A stretch of DNA of 64,000 nucleotides from a virus. Location of the stretch: positions 1-64,000 of the IMG/VR virus record IMGVR_UViG_3300032236_001503; one strand, written 5' to 3'. The translations under genes and the position numbers were made by a program. The notes beneath the pieces were generated by a model. The model saw only the letters and a program-made list of their open reading frames with translations, did no database searches and had not been told where the DNA came from. Of the stretch, positions 19,238 to 26,552 are shown one piece after another (the first letter of the stretch is position 1; each line of letters begins with the position of its first letter).

Positions 19238-19819
19238 ATGGCAAAGTTCAATAAATTTGATACACTTTTAGAAACAGCATTTTCACACTATTCAAATGGT
19301 GGATTTAGAGAAGGCTCACCAGTGAGAATTAAACCAGAATTCTTAAAGCATCCTTATTTCAAATCACATTACAGTGGTGACGAATTATTTTGTAATTGGT
19401 TAAAGGATTTAATGGAAAGAAAGTACTTCTTCTTCATTAAGAGAGTTGTTGGACATGGTGCTATGCAAGATGTTAAGGATTCTAATGATAACGAAGGTGC
19501 AGGAGATGCTTTCTTAATCCTTAAGCTTGATCCTAGAACAGTAAATGCACCAACGGAATTAGGTGAATTCACCGTTCCTGCTGATTTCGGTGTTGTTGAG
19601 GTATTAAATTTTGGAGGCAACTTGCCACCAGTTCAATCTGTTCCAAATAGATATGAATTACCAATTGGATATCAGAAGCCTCAACCAGTTCAGATTGATA
19701 TTACTATCAATAATCAACCAACCGATAAAGATTTAGCAAAAGGTAATACAGCGATACCAGCATCCCCTGCTCAAGCTGCTAAATTTGATAAGCCGCAGAA
19801 GCTTAAGTTAAGAAAGTAA
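19238..19819 (+). CDS. Conserved-looking phage protein of unknown function
   Basis: 193 residues from the ATG at 19238; an in-frame ATG 33 bases upstream would give 204 residues. The preferred start reads MAKFNKFDTLLETAF and has the TAAATA motif just upstream. The N-terminus ends in LLE (residues 10-12), resembling prohead-targeting peptides of T4-type internal proteins. The middle, GSPVRIKPEFLKHPYFKSHY and WLKDLMERKYFFFIKRVVGH, has the look of a small beta-barrel domain. The C-terminus is a Pro/Lys-rich tail. It is a lone plus-strand gene between baseplate gp25 and the clamp loader and overlaps the end of gp44 by 12 bases in convergent orientation. Function is not recognised. Confidence 0.6.
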   Translation: MAKFNKFDTLLETAFSHYSNGGFREGSPVRIKPEFLKHPYFKSHYSGDELFCNWLKDLMERKYFFFIKRVVGHGAMQDVKDSNDNEGAGDAFLILKLDPRTVNAPTELGEFTVPADFGVVEVLNFGGNLPPVQSVPNRYELPIGYQKPQPVQIDITINNQPTDKDLAKGNTAIPASPAQAAKFDKPQKLKLRK

Positions 19820-20737
19820 GGCGTTCTCTATTGCTATAAGGCAACAGAAGAAATTAATTTCGTGATCAATCACGAAGTTATCCCTATACATATGTTCTCC
19901 TATCTCTAGGATAATCCTCTTCTTTGTTGCTTCTTTAATTTTGGTTGTATCGTAAAAGAAATCCAAAATACCTTTTAACAAGGTTTGATAATCCGCTGCA
20001 AACGTTCTCTCGTTTTCGATTACAATCTGTCTTATCTTTATTGAATCAACTTTTGATAACAATGCAGTATAAACATTCTCGGCAATGTTTTTAACATCAT
20101 TAGCCCGATTAATAATGAGAGTTCCAGTAATGGAGAATCTCTGAAGATCATTGATAATTCTCCTCATATCAGGAAAATTATTCTTTACAAATGTAATAAA
20201 TTCTCTTTGTGATCCTATATCAACATTCTCCAATTTCAGAATATTCAAACATCTCTTTGCACATTCGGCTAAATCGGGAATGATATTAAAGAGTAAGCAT
20301 CTGGATTGGATGGGTTCGATGATTTTGTTTATATAGTTCGACGTAAGAATGAATCTAGTTGTATCTGAATACTCTTCCATGACACTACGAAGGATTCTCT
20401 GGGCATCGTTTGTAGTGCCACAGAACTCGTCTAGAATGATTACTTTCTTCTTACCATCCAAAGATGAGGTTTGGGCAAATAAAGTTACCTTATTTCTAAT
20501 TGTATCAATACCGTTTTCATCGGATGCATTGATATAAAGAGATTGACATTTGAGAATATCATTTACGATGATCTTTGCTAGTGTAGTTTTACCTGTACCA
20601 GCATGACCATAGAGAAGAAGATGAGGTGTGTCCTCATTTATACCAGAAAAGAATTTCCTATTCTCTTCAGAAAGAACCAAATCCTGTAACTTCTTAGGGC
20701 GGTATTTCTCTACCCAAAGCTGATCATATAAACTCAT
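19808..20737 (-). CDS. 44: Sliding-clamp loader large subunit gp44
   Basis: 309 residues; T4 gp44 is 319. This AAA+ ATPase loads the sliding clamp (gp45) with gp62 at replication forks. Visible motifs: LWVEKYRPKKLQDLVL (residues 7-22, RFC box), Walker A GHAGTGKTT (44-52), Walker B VIILDEFC (99-106), sensor 1 FILTSNYINKI and the SRC arginine finger (145-147). The Walker B tetrad is DEFC rather than DEAD/DExD. It is separated from the rest of the replication genes and sits alone between structural genes. Its own sigma70-like promoter (20745-20772) fits early or middle expression. A probable gp62 partner is encoded at 47805-48182. Confidence 0.92.
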   Translation of the reverse strand: MSLYDQLWVEKYRPKKLQDLVLSEENRKFFSGINEDTPHLLLYGHAGTGKTTLAKIIVNDILKCQSLYINASDENGIDTIRNKVTLFAQTSSLDGKKKVIILDEFCGTTNDAQRILRSVMEEYSDTTRFILTSNYINKIIEPIQSRCLLFNIIPDLAECAKRCLNILKLENVDIGSQREFITFVKNNFPDMRRIINDLQRFSITGTLIINRANDVKNIAENVYTALLSKVDSIKIRQIVIENERTFAADYQTLLKGILDFFYDTTKIKEATKKRIILEIGEHMYRDNFVIDHEINFFCCLIAIENALLS

Positions 20738-20744
20738 ACCCTAT

Positions 20745-20772
20745 ATGATAGGGTATTTTGTCTATTTGTCAA
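20745..20772 (-). promoter_or_regulatory. Sigma70-like promoter of gp44
   Basis: TTGACA at 20772-20767, 16 bases, TATCAT at 20750-20745, then 7 bases (ATAGGGT) to the ATG at 20737. Predicted transcription start coincides with or nearly touches the start codon. Confidence 0.65.
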
Positions 20773-20942
20773 CCATTAATAAGTGATCTACCATCCAAGT
20801 TAGGATTGTTACTGAGAACTTCTCTAACCTGCTGATGTGGTTGTTCAACAATCTTATATGCTTCTAAAAGAGAAACAATGTGTTGAACCTTATCATTAGG
20901 AATGGTATAATTTCTACCTTGAACTGTAATTGTAGTTGTCAT
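20769..20942 (-). CDS. Small protein of unknown function
   Basis: 57 residues from the ATG at 20942; a longer frame reaching 21002 would run into the divergent gene, and 20942 has a well-spaced promoter. The sequence starts MTTTITVQGRNYTIPNDK and continues with a helical stretch HIVSLLEAYKI, then ends in NLDGRSLING. No family recognised. The small size, an N-terminal beta hairpin and a helix suggest a small regulatory or accessory factor; that is only an impression. It is upstream of gp44 on the same strand, and the gp44 promoter's -35 box lies over its stop codon. Confidence 0.6.
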   Translation of the reverse strand: MTTTITVQGRNYTIPNDKVQHIVSLLEAYKIVEQPHQQVREVLSNNPNLDGRSLING

Positions 20943-20963
20943 ATATAAATATATAGGTAAATA
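20936..20963 (+). promoter_or_regulatory. Promoter of the gp16-like gene (late motif, possible -35)
   Basis: TAAATA at 20958-20963, inside the palindrome GTAAATATTTAC, ends 7 bases before the ATG at 20971. A TTGTCA at 20936-20941 is placed exactly 16 bases upstream and lies over the start of the opposite gene. Confidence 0.5.
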
Positions 20964-20977
20964 TTTACACATGTCAA
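20950..20977 (-). promoter_or_regulatory. Sigma70-like promoter of the 57-residue gene
   Basis: TTGACA at 20977-20972, which lies inside the first codons of the divergent gp16-like gene, 16 bases, TATATA at 20955-20950, then 7 bases to the ATG at 20942. Confidence 0.6.
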
Positions 20978-21459
20978 GCGATAACGAAATAGATTCGATC
21001 ATAGAAGAATTAAAGGGTAGTGCTGTTCCAGCCGAACACGCAAAACCATATAAACCAGTTCCAACAGAAGAAATAACCGATGATAATGTTGGTGATTATG
21101 TTTATAAAAAATCAGCCGAATTAGTTGAATCAACTTTAGGTGCGGTTCAAAATTTAAAAGATAGTGTATTAACCGGAAGTGATCCAAGAGAAATTGCTGC
21201 GCTATCACAGCTTATAAATTCTGCTACAAAAGCATTGGATCAATTAAACAAAATCAATATACAGAATAAACAAAGTAAAAATAATATTGAGGTTAAGAAA
21301 ATGGAAATTGCAGCTAATGCAGATAGACCCCAATTACCTAATACAACAAATGTATTAATTGCAACAAGAGATGAAATTATGTCACAGATTTTTAATCCTA
21401 AAACACCAAAAAAACAACCATTAGAAATAGTTGATGCTGAGTTTAAAAAAGACAATTAA
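20971..21459 (+). CDS. 16: Small terminase subunit, gp16-like
   Basis: 162 residues; T4 gp16 is 164. The call rests on recognisable spacing with T4 gp16. There is an acidic, Pro-rich N-terminus (EELKGSAVPAE, EEITDDNVGDYVY), a central helical pair (TGSDPREIAALSQLINSAT, then ALDQLNKINIQNKQSK) and a C-terminal NTTNVLIATRDEIMSQIF that parallels gp16's NIQNATVFMGSPTELMDEI segment. gp16 oligomers recognise DNA and stimulate the gp17 packaging motor. gp17 is not in this window. The gene is alone on the plus strand, divergent from a small ORF by 28 bases and followed by a strong terminator. An alternative is an unrelated coiled-coil virion protein. Confidence 0.6.
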   Translation: MSSDNEIDSIIEELKGSAVPAEHAKPYKPVPTEEITDDNVGDYVYKKSAELVESTLGAVQNLKDSVLTGSDPREIAALSQLINSATKALDQLNKINIQNKQSKNNIEVKKMEIAANADRPQLPNTTNVLIATRDEIMSQIFNPKTPKKQPLEIVDAEFKKDN

Positions 21460-21485
21460 TTTAGTCTGATATATTGAAAGCGAAG

Positions 21486-21512
21486 AAGGTTCACCACAAG
21501 TGAACCTTTTTT
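21486..21512 (+). terminator. Rho-independent terminator after the gp16-like gene
   Basis: Perfect 9-bp stem AAGGTTCAC/GTGAACCTT with a CACAA loop followed by a T tract, 27 bases beyond the stop codon. Confidence 0.85.
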
Positions 21513-21526
21513 GTTTGTAATGTACT

Positions 21527-21545
21527 ATACACCTTATAGGTGTAT
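21527..21545. other. Small hairpin between two terminators
   Basis: ATACACC/GGTGTAT 7-bp stem with loop TTATA. There is no T tract, so a termination role is unclear; it lies between the gp16-like and gp23 terminators. Confidence 0.35.
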
Positions 21546-21572
21546 TTCGATATACAAATCAATCTAAAAAAG

Positions 21573-21624
21573 GCAAAGAAATGCCCCCATGCCTAGCAAT
21601 CGACATGGGGGCGAACTTTCTTTG
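21573..21624 (-). terminator. Large hairpin terminator after gp23
   Basis: GCCCCCATG/CATGGGGGC core stem extended outside by CAAAGAAA/TTTCTTTG, followed on the minus strand by a TTTTTT run near 21567-21572. It is the most GC-rich hairpin in the window and sits 25 bases after the gp23 stop. Confidence 0.75.
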
Positions 21625-21637
21625 GTTGAATTAACTC

Positions 21638-23104
21638 TTAGAGGTAGTTTGCAGCGACTGCATTACCTTGGAAGTTAGTTCCGAGACCCTTAACTATGAT
21701 AACGTGGTAGTATAAAGATGCACCGAAGATATGATCAACTACGCCGTAGCGAGTCATAAGACCTACACGTGGTGCAAAGTCATTAGGACCAACTGTGCGT
21801 TGGATCATAACTGGGATGTATGGGCAATATACAATACCTGTATCGTAGTATTCGGTTCCCTTATAACCTAAGAGGGCATACTCAAGCGGATTTGCTCTTT
21901 GACCTGAAAGATACTGCGCATCGGTACGTGTGTCACGGTAAACGGTGAAACGTCCACCAAGTGTTCCAACTTTGGCAATGCCTGTTGGCTGGGTGTTTAC
22001 GTTTCCATTTACTGGCATCCACTGAAACTCTGGCAACATTTCAAGAATTGCACAAACACGAGGTGTAGCGATAACGAAGTTAGCACTACCTCTACGGTTG
22101 CGGATAGCAACACGGTTTGCTTCTACAATAACCTTGGAATAGAAGTCACGGTTTCTCTCACCAAGCCAACGTGCGTCAGCTGATTGAGCGTACCAATATG
22201 TGTATCCGTTAGGTGTACCTGCATTGAGACATACTTGGATCATTCTCATGACCATTTCACGGTCGATTTCAGCCTGAATTTCATATGACATTGCATTTGT
22301 TAATTCAGAATCGATATCTAAACCGTTCATGTTCTTGAGATCCTGTTCAAGTTCAACTGACCAACGAGCAGCGAGGCGGCGTGTGCCAGCTTCAACTGCT
22401 GTTTTGCTGAACTCAACAACAACCTGTGGGATGTTGCCAGTTAATTCATAGTCACTTAAGAGTGCGGCAACACCCTGATCTTGACCGAGAACGGTGAAGT
22501 CAGCGGAGTTTGCACCAGTAATTCCTTGGAAATATGATGCTGCACTTGTGCCTGTGAATCGTGTATCTAAGTATTGATAGCCTAACTCCTGTGCGTCTGA
22601 GGATGTACGGTCGTAACCGTCACCTGTCTGCACAGTTCCTGGTCCGTACTGGGTAACACCTGGGGTGGCTACACCATCAAGACCATTTCCTGCTAAGCTG
22701 TCTGCCTCATAGCGGTAACGTAAAGCAAATGCAAGTCCGACTGGGCCGCTCATTGGCTGGACACCTACGATCTCGTTTGTGATAAGCTCTGGGAAAGTAC
22801 GGCGTACCATTGGGATGAGTACCTTTGGTAAGCGACTGTCTCCAGCAGCATAGTTATCACTGGAAAACTGATTGTATGATGCAGCTGTGCCGAAAACACC
22901 ACCCTGACCGGATGAGTTTGAGGCTTCTTCGATGCACCATCTTTCTTGGTTTTCCATGAGAATAGCAGTAGTTAAGCGTTGGTGCTCGTTTTCGATTGCT
23001 GCAACCTTATCGGATGAATAATCAAGAACTGGGGCCCACTTTTCAACTAACTGCTGAGCACGAGAACGATCAATGTAGCCTGTGGCTGGATTAACGTTTT
23101 TCAT
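21638..23104 (-). CDS. 23: Major capsid protein gp23
   Basis: 488 residues; T4 gp23 is 521 before cleavage. It forms the hexamers of the head. Diagnostic T4-family block at residues 96-121: LIPMVRRTFPELI, then NEIVGVQPMSGP and LAFALRYRYEA. A gp21-type cleavage site (I/L-x-E) is present as IEE/A at residues 58-61, so mature protein would start near A61. Codon use is richer in G/C at third positions than neighbouring genes, fitting very high expression. Unlike nearly all other genes here it has a clear Shine-Dalgarno sequence (AGGAG at 12-16 bases upstream) and a 52-base gap before gp22. It is followed by the strongest terminator seen. Confidence 0.95.
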   Translation of the reverse strand: MKNVNPATGYIDRSRAQQLVEKWAPVLDYSSDKVAAIENEHQRLTTAILMENQERWCIEEASNSSGQGGVFGTAASYNQFSSDNYAAGDSRLPKVLIPMVRRTFPELITNEIVGVQPMSGPVGLAFALRYRYEADSLAGNGLDGVATPGVTQYGPGTVQTGDGYDRTSSDAQELGYQYLDTRFTGTSAASYFQGITGANSADFTVLGQDQGVAALLSDYELTGNIPQVVVEFSKTAVEAGTRRLAARWSVELEQDLKNMNGLDIDSELTNAMSYEIQAEIDREMVMRMIQVCLNAGTPNGYTYWYAQSADARWLGERNRDFYSKVIVEANRVAIRNRRGSANFVIATPRVCAILEMLPEFQWMPVNGNVNTQPTGIAKVGTLGGRFTVYRDTRTDAQYLSGQRANPLEYALLGYKGTEYYDTGIVYCPYIPVMIQRTVGPNDFAPRVGLMTRYGVVDHIFGASLYYHVIIVKGLGTNFQGNAVAANYL

Positions 23105-23115
23105 TTGTTTGTTTA

Positions 23116-23120
23116 CTCCT
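23116..23120 (-). promoter_or_regulatory. Shine-Dalgarno site of gp23
   Basis: AGGAG on the minus strand 11 bases before the ATG at 23104, in CATAGGAGTAAACAAACAA. It is the clearest conventionally placed ribosome-binding site in the window. Confidence 0.7.
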
Positions 23121-23156
23121 ATGGATAGAATACTGTAAGTTTAAAAATTACCTAAA

Positions 23157-24074
23157 TTACTTCTTTGCAGAATAACTTTCGGTTTTCTTTAACTCACTCA
23201 GATATCCGCTAACTTGGGACGAACCCTCGTTAGAAATAGTTACTGATTCAGTAACTACTGAACTTGTAGGAACCTTGGCATCTCTGGTTTTAGCAGTAGC
23301 CTTGGCTTCACTAACAAGTTCAGACGCAGCTTCTGTTTCGCTACGTTCAAACATCTCAACAACATAGTTAAAATTCTCTTCAATATAAGAACTGTCTTTG
23401 TCGTTTAACAATTTAACAATAAAATCTTTTTTGCTTGATGGCATACCCTTGGTCTTTTGCTCAAGGATAATTGTTGCCTCAACAACTTTAAGCTTCTCTA
23501 AGAGAGCTTCATTATCTCTATAAGACTCATTGAGCTTCTCATTAAGAGAATCAATGGTCTTTTTACCTTCAGCAATTGTGGTCTTGATACCGGAGTCAAT
23601 AGCCTCCTGATCAATTCCGACAATCTGACGGATTTTGTCAAGCTGTGTACGAGCATATGTATTCTCTACAGCTTCTTGTAATTGTGCCTTTGGAAGAGCT
23701 TTATCCAAAGAGATATCAATGAAGTTTGAAACTTCATCAATCATAGAATTCTTGAAATTAGCAGCCTTTTCATTTAAGGCTTTGCGATAATATGAGGAAA
23801 GTTTTTCTAACTTGCTTGTGTGATCTTCATTAATCGCATCAACAACCTTTTGGAGTTTGTCGGTGTGATCGGTATCAATAGCTTCTAAAAGTTTTTCTAA
23901 CTTTGCAGCGTGATCAATGTCTTGCTGTGAAAGAGCACTCTCAACTTGAAGAGTTACTCTGGCTTCAACTTTTTCGTTTACTGCTGATTCAAATGCTTCA
24001 GCGATTGCTGTTGCAGTTTCTTCTGAGATTACACTCTTGTCTAAGTTTTCTAAGATTGCTTTGAAATTCTTCAT
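23157..24074 (-). CDS. 22: Prohead core scaffold protein gp22
   Basis: 305 residues; T4 gp22 is 269. It is the main internal scaffold around which gp23 assembles, and it is later degraded by gp21. The sequence is highly charged and helical throughout. It has a tandem of DHAAKLEKLLEAIDTDH, DKLQKVVDAINEDH and SKLEKLSSYYRKALNE, which are 17-residue coiled-coil repeats. A second coiled coil follows near residues 175-215 and a gp22-like C-terminal segment (KKDFIVKLLNDKDSSYIEE). The position between gp21 and gp23 matches T4 order. The N-terminus MKNFKAILE and later ISE sites offer several I/L-x-E cleavage points expected for a protein processed by gp21. Confidence 0.85.
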   Translation of the reverse strand: MKNFKAILENLDKSVISEETATAIAEAFESAVNEKVEARVTLQVESALSQQDIDHAAKLEKLLEAIDTDHTDKLQKVVDAINEDHTSKLEKLSSYYRKALNEKAANFKNSMIDEVSNFIDISLDKALPKAQLQEAVENTYARTQLDKIRQIVGIDQEAIDSGIKTTIAEGKKTIDSLNEKLNESYRDNEALLEKLKVVEATIILEQKTKGMPSSKKDFIVKLLNDKDSSYIEENFNYVVEMFERSETEAASELVSEAKATAKTRDAKVPTSSVVTESVTISNEGSSQVSGYLSELKKTESYSAKK

Positions 24075-24086
24075 ATTATGTATAAT

Positions 24087-24092
24087 AACTTA
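24087..24092 (-). promoter_or_regulatory. Late-type motif TAAGTT before gp22
   Basis: AAGGATAAGTTATTATAC with 12 bases to the ATG at 24074. It matches the GGATAAGT core seen before other genes but is spaced further away. Confidence 0.4.
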
Positions 24093-24096
24093 TCCT

Positions 24097-24342
24097 TTAT
24101 TTATTCCCTTTTGATGACTTTTTTTTAGTCTTTGCGGATTTAGGGAATTTTCCTTTCTTACCCTTGTCACCAAAGGCTGAATCTTTTTCTGACCAACCCT
24201 TTACTTTTTGACTAGGCATGGTCTTTTTTACTTTTTCCTTTGTCTTTGCTTCAACTACTTGTTCAAGTGTTGAATTGGCTTGTGCGTAATTCTTCTCACA
24301 AAGTTGTGTTATGAATTTTGAAATTAATTTGCGAATTTCCAT
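24097..24342 (-). CDS. Small basic prohead-core-like protein (gp67-like position)
   Basis: 81 residues. The N-terminal 40 residues (MEIRKLISKFITQLCEKNYA, then an EQVVEAKTKEKVKK helix) recall the start of T4 gp67, a small prohead core protein. The tail, however, is lysine-rich (KGKKGKFPKSAKTKKKSSK) where T4 gp67 is strongly acidic. In T4, genes 67 and 68 lie between 20 and 21; here the gene is between 21 and 22. A role as a core protein that contacts DNA or acidic scaffold is plausible. The family assignment rests on weak N-terminal similarity and synteny. Confidence 0.5.
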   Translation of the reverse strand: MEIRKLISKFITQLCEKNYAQANSTLEQVVEAKTKEKVKKTMPSQKVKGWSEKDSAFGDKGKKGKFPKSAKTKKKSSKGNK

Positions 24343-24353
24343 ATGTGTATTAT

Positions 24354-24359
24354 TACTTA
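24354..24359 (-). promoter_or_regulatory. Late-type motif TAAGTA before the basic core-like gene
   Basis: AGATAAGTAATAATAC, 11 bases from the ATG at 24342. Confidence 0.45.
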
Positions 24360-24376
24360 TCTTTTATTTACTACAA

Positions 24377-25045
24377 TTAGTAAGATTTCAATGCATTAAT
24401 AAATGCAACAAATTGTTCACGGAGATAAGCGTCTTTATTTTTTAATGGTAATGTTGAAATTCTATTTTCAAAATTATCATAAAGTGCTTCAAGTTCACCA
24501 TTATCTTTTAATACCCACTGCTTGGATTCTAGGATACCATTAACAAAGGCTGTGGGGACTGATGGATCAGCAACAACGTCAATTGCAACTAAACGAAAAT
24601 CAGAAACTTTACCAACGCCATTTTCCTGATCAACACGACCAAGAGCACGACTTGATACACCGAGTTTAACACCATCCATAATTAATGAACGAACAACTTG
24701 TCCAACTGGTGTTGAAAGAATTTTTGATTTACCTTCGAAAATATTTCCATCCTGCTTTAATTCGGTAACAATATGACAGGCTCTTTCTAAATTAATTTCT
24801 GGTGATGTTGGGTGATTAAGTTCACCTGTTGCACGATTACCTTTAATCATTTCTTTATCGTAACGAGCAACCTCACGAACCATTTCTTCTAATGGATAAA
24901 CACGCTTGTTACGGTTAGCCTCATTAGCCATAAGGAACGGTCCCTTAATATACATGTTTGAAGGTGAATTACGGTTTTGTTCTTCAACCAAATATTTTAA
25001 TTCATAGGTAGGTTGCTCGACCAAAAGATTATAAACGTTACTCAT
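24377..25045 (-). CDS. 21: Prohead core protease gp21
   Basis: 222 residues; T4 gp21 is 212. This serine protease of the herpesvirus-assemblin-like U9 group cleaves scaffold and capsid proteins after I/L-x-E. Visible: GPFLMANEANRNKRVYPLEE, catalytic His78 in GELNHPTSPEINL, and the Ser131/132 region in KLGVSSRALG. Self-processing sites LVE occur at residues 8-10 and 19-21. It lies upstream of the core-like gene, gp22 and gp23 on the same strand, the standard head-assembly block. The spacing His to Ser of about 53 residues agrees with the family. Confidence 0.92.
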   Translation of the reverse strand: MSNVYNLLVEQPTYELKYLVEEQNRNSPSNMYIKGPFLMANEANRNKRVYPLEEMVREVARYDKEMIKGNRATGELNHPTSPEINLERACHIVTELKQDGNIFEGKSKILSTPVGQVVRSLIMDGVKLGVSSRALGRVDQENGVGKVSDFRLVAIDVVADPSVPTAFVNGILESKQWVLKDNGELEALYDNFENRISTLPLKNKDAYLREQFVAFINALKSY

Positions 25046-25053
25046 ATATTAAT

Positions 25054-25059
25054 TACTTA
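25054..25059 (-). promoter_or_regulatory. Late-type motif TAAGTA before gp21
   Basis: CTAAGTAATTAATAT, 8 bases from the ATG at 25045. Confidence 0.45.
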
Positions 25060-25073
25060 GTATTGTATTTACA

Positions 25074-25520
25074 CTAATTCAAATGTTTTTCATTAAGAAT
25101 TAAAAAAGTATATTCATTTTTTTTACACCATTGACGAGCAGCATCCCATTTAGCCTGATTAACTGCCCATGTTACCTTCTCATAAAGCATCGTTGATTGT
25201 TTTTTCTTAGCAGTAATGGTTGGTGGTCTTGTTTGCTTCTCTGGTTTTACTTCAATTAATAACTTTTGAATTTTTCCGGTTCTATCTTTTAATGAGGCAA
25301 CAATATCGACAAAGTATTTATGAACTTTACCATCTTTGGGTGATTGATATGGTATAACAACGGATTCGCTTCCCCATGTTAATATGTTGACATTATTATC
25401 AAGGTAGCGGAATGTTTTTAGTTCTAATCCTGAACGATATATTATAGGTGATGAACCTCTATATTTTTCTGGGTTTTTGGGTTGGTAAATCCCTTGTATG
25501 TAATTGCGGTTTTTTTTCAT
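25074..25520 (-). CDS. 4: Head completion protein gp4 (TnsA-like nuclease fold)
   Basis: 148 residues, the same size as T4 gp4 (150). The N-terminus GIYQPKNPEKYRGSSPIIYR is typical of T4-family gp4. It carries the PD-(D/E)xK nuclease pattern: Glu33 (SGLELKTFRYLD), Asp72 (HKYFVDIVA) and Glu90-x-Lys92 (LLIEVKP). The family is needed to finish filled heads before tail joining. The nuclease fold and residues appear intact, so catalysis is possible although its substrate is not known from sequence. It sits between gp21 and neck gp13. An upstream motif is not obvious; a short inverted repeat of ATTTATTGC/GCAATAAAT flanks the start region at 25538-25567. Confidence 0.8.
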   Translation of the reverse strand: MKKNRNYIQGIYQPKNPEKYRGSSPIIYRSGLELKTFRYLDNNVNILTWGSESVVIPYQSPKDGKVHKYFVDIVASLKDRTGKIQKLLIEVKPEKQTRPPTITAKKKQSTMLYEKVTWAVNQAKWDAARQWCKKNEYTFLILNEKHLN

Positions 25521-25537
25521 AGATTGTTATGTCTGTT

Positions 25538-25567
25538 GCAATAAATGATGTAGTGGTCATTTATTGC
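25538..25567. terminator. Hairpin between gp13 and gp4
   Basis: TGCAATAAATGA and TCATTTATTGCG form an inverted repeat of about 11 bp around a short centre, in the 67-base gap between the genes. No clear T tract follows on the minus strand, so it may be an RNA-processing or weak termination signal. Confidence 0.4.
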
Positions 25568-25587
25568 GACAAAGATAATCAATAAGA

Positions 25588-26526
25588 TTATCCAAGATAG
25601 AAGTTGATTGGATCACGATCAACCATGTCAGTCATGATTTCTTTTTCCAATGCTTCTTTCTCTGCTTCACCCTGACGTTGAATGTCTTGGTAATTTACTG
25701 TTTGATTTCCAAATAAATTTGTTCCAGCATATTTGCCTCTGGTGTGACCCATTGTTATTTTACAAAGAGCCATTGTATATCTATAAACCCATAATTGACT
25801 TACGATATCTTTAATTGCTTTTTGAACTCTGCAACCAACTAATCCATAATAAGGAGTTAAAAGATAATTTGGTTCGGGTACAATTTTTAATATCTGGGTT
25901 TCTGGATAGAATCTAAGATATGGTTTTAATGCGAGGACTTTTTCTCTGGTATCAATCCAAGTTTTAAGAGCTTGCCATGTAACTAAATCATATCCCACAT
26001 TACCTAAAAGTTGACCAAAATATGCCTGTTGTGCAATTGTATTTTCAATTGTGAAAAGCGTATTAACACCAGAGTTATTTCCTTCTTCGTATGAGAATAC
26101 ATCAATAACTTTTCTATATTGATTCATGTCATAATCCCAACCAGCCGAATTTGGTAATGCACTAGGATTAGGTGTGAATGTGCCATAGTTACTAGGTGTT
26201 TGTATTGCGCTAGTAGCTGGTGCTTGCGTTGTTGAATTATACATATCTGGTGTTATGTTAATCAACTTGTCAATTCTTAAACCAACTCCATTTTGATATA
26301 AATCTGATCTAAAGATAAGATATTCTTCTGTTGTACCAGAAAACTTTGTGAACCATTCACAAGCTATATCTATGGCTTCGTATATTTGTTCGCTTGATAA
26401 TTCAATCTGAATTAATGGTTCACCTAATCCTCTTCTTATTCTTTGGGCTAATAAATCATATGTTGTGACCTTTGGTGAAAAGGTCATTGAGCCGTGGAAT
26501 TTATTTGGTAGTACTGAATTAGGCAT
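25588..26526 (-). CDS. 13: Neck protein gp13
   Basis: 312 residues; T4 gp13 is 309. Family features: RIRRGLGEPLIQIELSSEQI near residues 30-50, where each phage neck protein has a LGxPxxxIEL-type motif. A long helical C-terminal half includes QLWVYRYTMALCKITMGHTR and GKYAGTNLFGNQTVNYQD, followed by an acidic EAEKEALEKEI helix. gp13 and gp14 close the portal after packaging and give the tail its docking site. No gp14 was recognised next to it. It is upstream of gp4 on the same strand and downstream of gp15. Confidence 0.85.
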   Translation of the reverse strand: MPNSVLPNKFHGSMTFSPKVTTYDLLAQRIRRGLGEPLIQIELSSEQIYEAIDIACEWFTKFSGTTEEYLIFRSDLYQNGVGLRIDKLINITPDMYNSTTQAPATSAIQTPSNYGTFTPNPSALPNSAGWDYDMNQYRKVIDVFSYEEGNNSGVNTLFTIENTIAQQAYFGQLLGNVGYDLVTWQALKTWIDTREKVLALKPYLRFYPETQILKIVPEPNYLLTPYYGLVGCRVQKAIKDIVSQLWVYRYTMALCKITMGHTRGKYAGTNLFGNQTVNYQDIQRQGEAEKEALEKEIMTDMVDRDPINFYLG

Positions 26527-26532
26527 TTTAAT

Positions 26533-26538
26533 TACTTA
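26533..26538 (-). promoter_or_regulatory. Late-type motif TAAGTA before gp13
   Basis: GAATAAGTAATTAAA, 6 bases from the ATG at 26526. Confidence 0.5.
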
Positions 26539-26552
26539 TTCTTTTTATTACC

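Noticed and set aside
20943-21002. N-terminal extension of the 57-residue protein
   Set aside because: It would overlap the divergent gp16-like gene and ignores the well-spaced TTGACA/TATATA promoter placed for the ATG at 20942.
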